In this document: one piece after another, positions 58,735 to 64,000 of the stretch
Position numbering within the stretch: the first letter of the stretch is position 1
Layout: every line of letters begins with the position of its first letter
Source: CAYRGQ01 sp964444885
Lineage (GTDB): Bacteria; Bacteroidota; Bacteroidia; Sphingobacteriales; Sphingobacteriaceae
Assembly: GCA_964444885.1 (NCBI GenBank)
Contig: CAYUIZ010000001.1
Location: 1-64,000, forward strand
Direction: 5' to 3'
Length of the DNA: 64,000 nt
The notes under the pieces: model-generated
What the model saw: only the letters and a program-made list of their open reading frames with translations
Told to the model about the DNA's origin: nothing
The model's database searches: none
Position numbers and translations under genes: made by a program

Positions 58735-59985
58735 ATGAATAAAATAACCCGATCAAAACTGTCCTTCATGATGTTCCTCGAATTTTTTATTTGGGGAGCG
58801 TGGTTTGTCACCCTAGGAACATACCTAGCACAGAACCTGAATGCATCCGGCTTGGAGACGGCTAATGTCTTCTCCACCCAATCCTGGGGCGCGATCATCG
58901 CGCCTTTTATCATCGGCCTCATCGCCGATCGGTATTTCAATGCCGAGCGAATCCTCGGCGTACTGCACTTGGTGGGCGCCGTCCTCATGTACCAACTGTA
59001 CCGGGCGCCTGACGTAGGGGTTTTCTATCCATATGTCTTGGGGTACATGATACTTTATATGCCGACGTTGGCGTTGGTCAACTCCGTTTCCTTCCGGCAG
59101 ATGAAAGATCCCGAAAAGGAGTTTTCAGTCATTCGGGTATGGGGAACCATCGGCTGGATCGTTGCCGGTTTGTCGATCAGCTACCTCTTTAAATGGGATT
59201 CGGGCGAGGGGCTCTTGCGCAATACCTTCCTGATGGCTAGCGTGGCTTCCGTCGTATTGGGTTTATTTAGTTTCTTTTTGCCCAAAACGCCTCCCGTCAA
59301 ACAAGACACGAACGAAAAGAAAAGCATCTCGGAGATGTTGGGCTTGGACGCCATCAAGTTGCTGAACGACCGGAACTTTTTTATTTTCTTTGCTTCCTCT
59401 ATACTGATTTGCGTGCCGCTGGCGTTTTATTATCAAAACGCTAACCTGTTTTTAACGGAGGTGGGTTTGGAAAACCCCACGGGCAAGATGACCATCGGAC
59501 AGATCTCCGAAGCATTTTTCCTCCTGTTGTTGCCGGTGTTTTTCACCCGATACGGCTTTAAGTGGACGATTTTGCTGGGTATGCTGGCTTGGACGTTTCG
59601 GTATGTGCTGTTTGCGTATGGCAATGCCGGCGAACTGACGTTCATGCTCATTACCGGTATCGCACTGCATGGCATCTGCTTCGACTTCTTTTTCGTATCC
59701 GGCCAGATTTATACCGACGCGAAAGCAGGCGCTCGATACAAGAGTTCGGCACAAGGCCTCATTACCTTGGCGACGTACGGCATCGGGCAGCTGATTGGTT
59801 TTTGGGTGGCAGGATACGTCACCGAATATTACGCTGCAGTGCGCAATACAAGCTTGGGCCAGTTTTGGCAGCAGGTTTGGCTCGTGCCGGCGGTCATCGC
59901 GTTTGTGGTGATGCTGATTTTCCTGGTGCTCTTTAAGGACGAGCGGAACAGGAAAGTTCAGGAGGCCGATACGACCAATGGATAA
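58735..59985 (+). CDS. NUP-family permease (nucleoside:H+ symporter-like, MFS)
   Basis: A 416-residue inner-membrane transporter with about 12 helices. The first block MNKITRSKLSFMMFLEFFIW and GAWFVTLGTYLAQNL is the NupG/XapB-type signature; the central loop (about 195-215) carries Lys residues. The family is named for nucleosides, but in this gene context it more likely takes up a sugar or keto-sugar. A weak promoter-like TTG-N19-TATTTAAG lies at 58697-58726, so the gene may have its own start. Next gene in 103 bp. Confidence 0.88.
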   Translation: MNKITRSKLSFMMFLEFFIWGAWFVTLGTYLAQNLNASGLETANVFSTQSWGAIIAPFIIGLIADRYFNAERILGVLHLVGAVLMYQLYRAPDVGVFYPYVLGYMILYMPTLALVNSVSFRQMKDPEKEFSVIRVWGTIGWIVAGLSISYLFKWDSGEGLLRNTFLMASVASVVLGLFSFFLPKTPPVKQDTNEKKSISEMLGLDAIKLLNDRNFFIFFASSILICVPLAFYYQNANLFLTEVGLENPTGKMTIGQISEAFFLLLLPVFFTRYGFKWTILLGMLAWTFRYVLFAYGNAGELTFMLITGIALHGICFDFFFVSGQIYTDAKAGARYKSSAQGLITLATYGIGQLIGFWVAGYVTEYYAAVRNTSLGQFWQQVWLVPAVIAFVVMLIFLVLFKDERNRKVQEADTTNG

Positions 59986-60088
59986 TCCGGACGTAGGACA
60001 ACATTTGGTAAAACCTTACGTCATTATAATAATACGGCTTGCAAAAGCACGAATAAATACAACGACGAGTTAACTTAGATAAAAGACA

Positions 60089-61768
60089 ATGGCAGACAAT
60101 GTGTACGATGCAATCGTCATCGGATCTGGCGTGAGTGGTGGATGGGCCGCCATGGAACTCACGAAAAAGGGGCTGAAGACCATCATGCTCGAGCGTGGAC
60201 GCAACGTGGAGCACGTGAAGGATTACCCGGCGGCTACCAAGCATCCGTGGGAATTTCCCCACCGCGGCGGGCGCACCCAGCAAATGATTGAAGACTACCC
60301 GGTTTTGCGGCGGGATTACCCGCTTAACGAGAAAAACCTCGACTTCTGGGTGAATGAAAAAGAAAGTCCATATACCGAAGTAAAGCGATTTGACTGGTAC
60401 CGGGGCTACCACGTGGGCGGCCGGTCACTCACTTGGGGCCGGCAGAGCTATCGTCTCGGCGATTTGGATTTCGAAGCTAACGTCAAGGACGGACATGGCA
60501 TCGACTGGCCAATCCGCTATAAGGATATCGCGCCTTGGTACAGCTATGCGGAGCGCTGGGCCGGTATCAGCGGCAACCGCGACGGCTTGGACGTATTGCC
60601 CGACGGCGACTTCCTGCCACCGATGCCGATGAACGTCGTTGAAAAAGACCTGGCCGCGCGCATCAAGCAGCACTATGGCGGCAAGCGTCATTTCATCATG
60701 GGGCGTGTTGCCAACCTTACCGTACCGCACGAGAACCGTATTAACTGCCAGTTCCAAAGCCAATGCTGGCTGGGCTGTAATTTCGGGGCCTATTTCAGTA
60801 CGCAATCCTCTACCTTGCCAGCGGCTGTCGCCACCGGCAACTTGACACTGCGTCCGTTCTCCATCGTCACGCGTATTCTCTACGATAAAGACACCAAGAA
60901 AGCAACCGGCGTCGAGATTATTGATGCCGAAAACAACCAGACGTACGAATACCACGCCAAGGTTGTGTTCGTGTGCGCGTCGGCGTTCAATTCCACTTGG
61001 ATTCTGTTCAATTCGGCCACCGACGTGTGGGAAGGCGGACTGGGCAGCAGCAGTGGAGAGCTGGGGCACAATGCCATGGACCACCATTTTCGCTGTGGTG
61101 CCGGCGGGCGCGTAGAAGGATACGAAGATAAGTATCTCTACGGCAGACGACCAACAGGCCTGTATATTCCGCGTTTCAGAAACGTGGGTAACGACAAACG
61201 CGACTATGTACGCGGTTTCGGCTACCAAGGCGCGGCTAGCCGTGGCCGTTGGAGCGGCGAAGTGGCTGAGATGAGCGTAGGAGGCGACTGGAAAGACGCT
61301 ATGTGCGAACCCGGTAGCTGGAACGTGGGCTTTACAGCCTTCGGCGAGATCTTGCCCTATCACGAAAACCGGATTTTCCTGGACAAGGACACGAAAGACA
61401 AATGGGGGCTGCCCGTGCTGGCGATGGACATGGAGATCAAGGAAAACGAGACCAAGATGCGGACTGACATGATGGAGGACTGCAAGGAAATGCTCGAATC
61501 CGCCGGTGTGAAAGACGTGTACACCTATGACAACGGATACGCCTTCGGGATGGGTATCCACGAGATGGGTACGGCCCGCATGGGACGCGACCCCAAAACC
61601 TCGGTGCTCAACGGCAACAACCAAGTGTGGGACGCGCCAAACGTGTTCGTGACGGATGGTGCGGCCATGACGTCGGGCGGATGCGTCAACCCGTCGCTCA
61701 CCTATATGGCCATGACTGCGCGAGCGGCTGATTTTGCCGTGAGCGAACTGAAGAAGGGCAATTTGTAA
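60089..61768 (+). CDS. GMC oxidoreductase, FAD-dependent sugar dehydrogenase large subunit
   Basis: A 559-residue flavoprotein. The FAD motif GSGVSG is at residues 12-17 and HVGGRSLTWGRQSYR follows near 108. A cysteine set C220-X5-C226-X3-C230 matches the spacing of the [3Fe-4S] ligands in bacterial FAD-glucose dehydrogenase. The catalytic His491 (GIHEMGTARMG) and Asn534 (CVNPSLTYM) are present. It would oxidise a sugar hydroxyl (C1 or C3, unspecified) and pass electrons through the cluster. It has no signal peptide, so it is probably exported by binding the Tat-signal small subunit encoded two genes downstream. The closely spaced Gfo/Idh gene lies between them. Confidence 0.9.
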   Translation: MADNVYDAIVIGSGVSGGWAAMELTKKGLKTIMLERGRNVEHVKDYPAATKHPWEFPHRGGRTQQMIEDYPVLRRDYPLNEKNLDFWVNEKESPYTEVKRFDWYRGYHVGGRSLTWGRQSYRLGDLDFEANVKDGHGIDWPIRYKDIAPWYSYAERWAGISGNRDGLDVLPDGDFLPPMPMNVVEKDLAARIKQHYGGKRHFIMGRVANLTVPHENRINCQFQSQCWLGCNFGAYFSTQSSTLPAAVATGNLTLRPFSIVTRILYDKDTKKATGVEIIDAENNQTYEYHAKVVFVCASAFNSTWILFNSATDVWEGGLGSSSGELGHNAMDHHFRCGAGGRVEGYEDKYLYGRRPTGLYIPRFRNVGNDKRDYVRGFGYQGAASRGRWSGEVAEMSVGGDWKDAMCEPGSWNVGFTAFGEILPYHENRIFLDKDTKDKWGLPVLAMDMEIKENETKMRTDMMEDCKEMLESAGVKDVYTYDNGYAFGMGIHEMGTARMGRDPKTSVLNGNNQVWDAPNVFVTDGAAMTSGGCVNPSLTYMAMTARAADFAVSELKKGNL

Positions 61769-61803
61769 GATAGCTATTCACTGGATAAATGTAAATTATA
61801 ATT

Positions 61804-63246
61804 ATGAAAGACTCGGATAACAAAAAGGACGGTACTAGCCGGCGCAATTTTCTCAAAACCAGTGCGGCAGCTTCGGCTGGCTTCATGATTATGCCCCGGC
61901 ACGTGCTGGGCGGTGCGGGTTACACAGCGCCGAGCGACAAGCTGGTCATCGCAGGCATTGGCGTAGGAGGCAAAGGCGCGTCTGACTTGACGTCATTCCA
62001 CGACAGCGGCAAAGCTGACATTGCTTTCCTGTGCGATGTGGACGATGCGCGGGCGGCGAATACAGTCAAGCGTTTCCCTAAGGCCAAGTACTACCGCGAT
62101 TTCCGCGAAATGCTCGATAAAGAACACAAGCATATCGATGCGGTATCGGTGTCGGGTCCAGACCACAACCACGCGGCCCATGCCTTGCCCGCGATGGAAC
62201 TGGGCAAGCACGTGTACGTGCAGAAGCCGTTGACGAAAGATGTGTGGGAGGCCCGCGTGCTTACCCATGCCGCCAAAAAGTATAAGGTGGTCACCCAAAT
62301 GGGCAACCAAGGTGCCTCCGGCGAGGGCGTGCGCATTATGCGCGAATGGATAGATGCTGGCCTTATCGGCGACGTGCACACTATCTACGGATGGACGGAC
62401 CGTCCGGTATGGCCCCAAGGTATCGCATGGCCTGACCGCAAAGCGGCTGTGCCTTCGACGCTCGACTGGGATCTGTGGCTGGGTACCGCACCCTACGTGG
62501 ACTATATCGACAAGCTCGTTCCGTTCAACTGGCGGGGCTGGTGGGATTACGGAACCGGTGCCTTGGGGGATATGGGATGTCACATTATGGAAGCACCCTT
62601 CAGCATCCTCGGCCTGCAGTACGTGAAAGACGTGCAAGCTACGGTTGGCTCGGTCTACGTAGACGAATTTAAGCGCGGGTATTTCCCGCAAAGCTGCCCA
62701 CCGTCGAGCTACGCGGTCATGACCTTCCCGAAGACCGACAAAACCGCTGGCGATGTGAAGATTCACTGGATGGATGGCGGCATACAGCCTGAGCGTCCGG
62801 AAGAACTCGGACCGAATGAGATTTTTGGCGACGGTGGCAACGGTATCATGTTTGTCGGAACCAAAGGCAAGATCTTGGCGGATTGCTATGCCGAGAATCC
62901 TCGGCTGTTACCTACATCGCTGTCAGAGGTGGTGAAGGTGCCCCAAAAATACGCACGCGTGCCGCAAGGCCATTATGCACAATGGGTGGAAGCTTGTATT
63001 GCCGGATACGGCAATATGGAAGTCAGCGCGCCGTTTGAGATTTCAGGACCACTGACCGAGGCTTTGCTCATGGCAAACCTGGCCGTCCGCGGCTCTGACA
63101 TGCGCATCGACGGCAGGTACCCGGGCAAGAACCTGAAATTGCTGTGGGACAACGACAACATGAGGGTGACTAACTTTGACGAGGTGAACCAGTTCGTAAA
63201 ACGCGAATACCGCAAAGGCTGGGACATCAAGTATAATTTTTCATAG
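61804..63246 (+). CDS. Gfo/Idh/MocA-family oxidoreductase with Tat signal
   Basis: A 480-residue oxidoreductase. TSRRNFLKTSAAASAGFM (twin Arg at 13-14) is a Tat signal. The nucleotide motif GIGVGG is at 51-56, and QKP (140-142) stands in place of the usual EKP. Substrate-domain text includes WDYGTGALGDMGCHIMEAPF (Gly-Asp-Met-Gly-Cys-His is typical of this exported subgroup). It resembles the other Gfo/Idh protein only generally, so the cluster carries two different oxidoreductases of the family, perhaps acting on different sugars or in opposite directions. It lies 35 bp after the GMC gene and 18 bp before the small-subunit gene, hence one transcript. Confidence 0.9.
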   Translation: MKDSDNKKDGTSRRNFLKTSAAASAGFMIMPRHVLGGAGYTAPSDKLVIAGIGVGGKGASDLTSFHDSGKADIAFLCDVDDARAANTVKRFPKAKYYRDFREMLDKEHKHIDAVSVSGPDHNHAAHALPAMELGKHVYVQKPLTKDVWEARVLTHAAKKYKVVTQMGNQGASGEGVRIMREWIDAGLIGDVHTIYGWTDRPVWPQGIAWPDRKAAVPSTLDWDLWLGTAPYVDYIDKLVPFNWRGWWDYGTGALGDMGCHIMEAPFSILGLQYVKDVQATVGSVYVDEFKRGYFPQSCPPSSYAVMTFPKTDKTAGDVKIHWMDGGIQPERPEELGPNEIFGDGGNGIMFVGTKGKILADCYAENPRLLPTSLSEVVKVPQKYARVPQGHYAQWVEACIAGYGNMEVSAPFEISGPLTEALLMANLAVRGSDMRIDGRYPGKNLKLLWDNDNMRVTNFDEVNQFVKREYRKGWDIKYNFS

Positions 63247-63264
63247 GAATATAGCAACAGTGCC

Positions 63265-63834
63265 ATGAATAGAAGAGAAGCGATTAGCCGCGTAGCCTGG
63301 ATCATGGGGGGTACCGTTATCGGTGCCAACCTCCTGCTGGAGGGATGTACCCGGCCGGCCACGCCAACCGTAGAGGGTCTGTTTGACCCAACGATGGTCG
63401 ATTTTATGGGTGATGTGGCGGAAACGATCTTGCCGGAGACGAGCAGCCCGGGTGCTAAGGCCGCCGGTGTAGGCGAGTTTATGCCGGTGATGGTCAAGGA
63501 CTGTTACACCGCGGAGGATCAAGATGTATTCGTTAAGGGCCTGGCGCAGATCGACGAGCGTGCGCAGGAAGCGCACGGGAAGAAGTTTCAAGAACTGACC
63601 GCCGCGGAGCGAACGGACTTGCTTAACACGATTGATAAGGAAGCCAAAGCCTATCACAGTTCCAAAGAGCCGGACGCGCCGAACCATTACTTCCACCTAT
63701 TCAAGCAATTGACGTTGCTCGGTTTCTTTACCTCCGAAGTGGGCGCGACCCAAGCCCTGCGCTATGTGCAGGTGCCCGGGCGTTTTGACGGGGAATATCC
63801 GTACCAAAAAGGGGATAAAGCCTGGGCTACGTAA
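63265..63834 (+). CDS. Gluconate 2-dehydrogenase subunit 3-type small subunit, Tat lipoprotein
   Basis: A 189-residue protein of the gluconate-2-dehydrogenase subunit 3 family. The N-terminus NRREAISRVAWIMGG is twin-arginine type and is followed by LLEGC (Cys at about 29), a lipobox-like site, so it could be a Tat-exported lipoprotein. The mature part (about 45-185) is helical, with DVAETILPETSSPGAKAAGV and HYFHLFKQLTLLGFFTSEVG, typical for the family. These subunits pair with GMC large subunits and carry them out by hitchhiking, here the protein at 60089. The electron-accepting cytochrome subunit is absent from the window. Confidence 0.9.
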   Translation: MNRREAISRVAWIMGGTVIGANLLLEGCTRPATPTVEGLFDPTMVDFMGDVAETILPETSSPGAKAAGVGEFMPVMVKDCYTAEDQDVFVKGLAQIDERAQEAHGKKFQELTAAERTDLLNTIDKEAKAYHSSKEPDAPNHYFHLFKQLTLLGFFTSEVGATQALRYVQVPGRFDGEYPYQKGDKAWAT

Positions 63835-63854
63835 GCCAGCATTTGCCAAAAAAT

Positions 63855-63885
63855 AAGCCGGATGGGGATGACCCATTCGGCTTTT
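63855..63885. terminator. Bidirectional terminator at the end of the cluster
   Basis: AAGCCG-ATGGG pairs with CCCAT-CGGCTT (one-base interior mismatch, loop GATGA), with T-runs on the plus strand and A-runs upstream giving T on the minus strand. It serves the cluster and the convergent gene at the right edge. Confidence 0.8.
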
Positions 63886-63910
63886 TCGATTCAGCTTGTT
63901 CAAGACGGAT

Positions 63911-64000
63911 TTACTGCATCAAGAGGTCGCGTCGTGCGGGCATGCGGCCAGACAGTTTGCCTGCGGCGTCTGTGTTTTTAATGAATTGTAGAATAATCTG
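63911..64000 (-). CDS. Partial gene, C-terminal 29 residues only
   Basis: On the minus strand an open frame enters from the right edge and ends at the TAA at 63913-63911. The visible end contains FIKNTDAAGKLSG and finishes Arg-Arg-Asp-Leu-Leu-Met-Gln. A terminator follows it, and the codon use looks like that of its neighbours, so coding is likely. Too little is present to name a family. Confidence 0.5.
   Translation of the reverse strand, partial: QIILQFIKNTDAAGKLSGRMPARRDLLMQ

Noticed and set aside
60425..61624. Minus-strand open frame of 399 codons opposite the GMC gene
   Set aside because: Shadow of a well-supported coding sequence; no motif on the opposite strand.
1..64000. CRISPR array, prophage or integrative element
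   Set aside because: No regularly spaced repeats, integrases, phage structural genes or transposases are visible anywhere in the window.

Overview
The window reads as chromosome of a Bacteroidota bacterium, most likely of the Sphingobacteriaceae (Parapedobacter/Olivibacter-like), in a genome of balanced to slightly GC-rich composition. The signs are: TonB-dependent receptors with an N-terminal carboxypeptidase-D regulatory domain; families largely confined to this phylum (DUF4249, DUF4374, PorV/PorQ-like barrels, DUF1080 lipoproteins); few Shine-Dalgarno sites; and repeated use of the Bacteroidota promoter pattern TTG-N18-22-TAnnTTTG, in several cases only 4-5 nt before the start codon. I see no phage, plasmid, insertion sequence or CRISPR array. 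The window is a mosaic of housekeeping genes and short functional modules.

Layout. 0.1-3.0 kb: an outer-membrane pair, one protein combining a ComEA-like helix-hairpin-helix domain with a beta-barrel. 3.0-5.9 kb: gluconate kinase and gluconate permease. 6.0-9.2 kb: a small membrane-anchored protein, a YbdG-type mechanosensitive channel and OxyR. 9.5-13.9 kb: a DUF1080 lipoprotein, then a TonB receptor/DUF4249 pair. 13.6-23.4 kb: export functions, with a complete tripartite RND pump on the minus strand, a polysaccharide deacetylase, and a TolC/adaptor pair without its own inner-membrane pump. 24-26.4 kb: an ECF sigma factor, a probable anti-sigma factor and a DUF4097-like surface protein. 26.7-38.9 kb: housekeeping (pyrD, two TPR proteins behind gyrA, an MscS channel, coaA, mgsA behind a patatin-like lipase, purL). 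39.4-46.4 kb: ammonium transporter and porin, htpG, tRNA-His, an O-methyltransferase and an MgtC-like protein. 46.5-51.4 kb: an iron/siderophore-type module (DUF4374 lipoprotein, TonB receptor, divergent AraC regulator) whose shared intergenic region holds a perfect 21-bp palindrome. 51.4-53.9 kb: hrpB.

The most distinctive part is 54.2-63.8 kb, eight co-directional genes: a SUMF1-like protein lacking the formylglycine cysteines, two Tat-signal Gfo/Idh/MocA oxidoreductases, an ApbE flavin transferase, a Tat-like TIM-barrel isomerase/lyase, a NUP-family permease, a GMC oxidoreductase with a probable [3Fe-4S] cysteine motif, and a gluconate-2-dehydrogenase-subunit-3-type small subunit. These families match those of extracytoplasmic sugar oxidation and 3-keto-glycoside metabolism. 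I infer that the cluster oxidises a glycoside or sugar in the periplasm, processes the keto-sugar and imports a product. The substrate cannot be read from the sequence. The DUF1080 lipoprotein at 9.5 kb belongs to a family linked to the same chemistry. A minus-strand gene is cut by the right edge.
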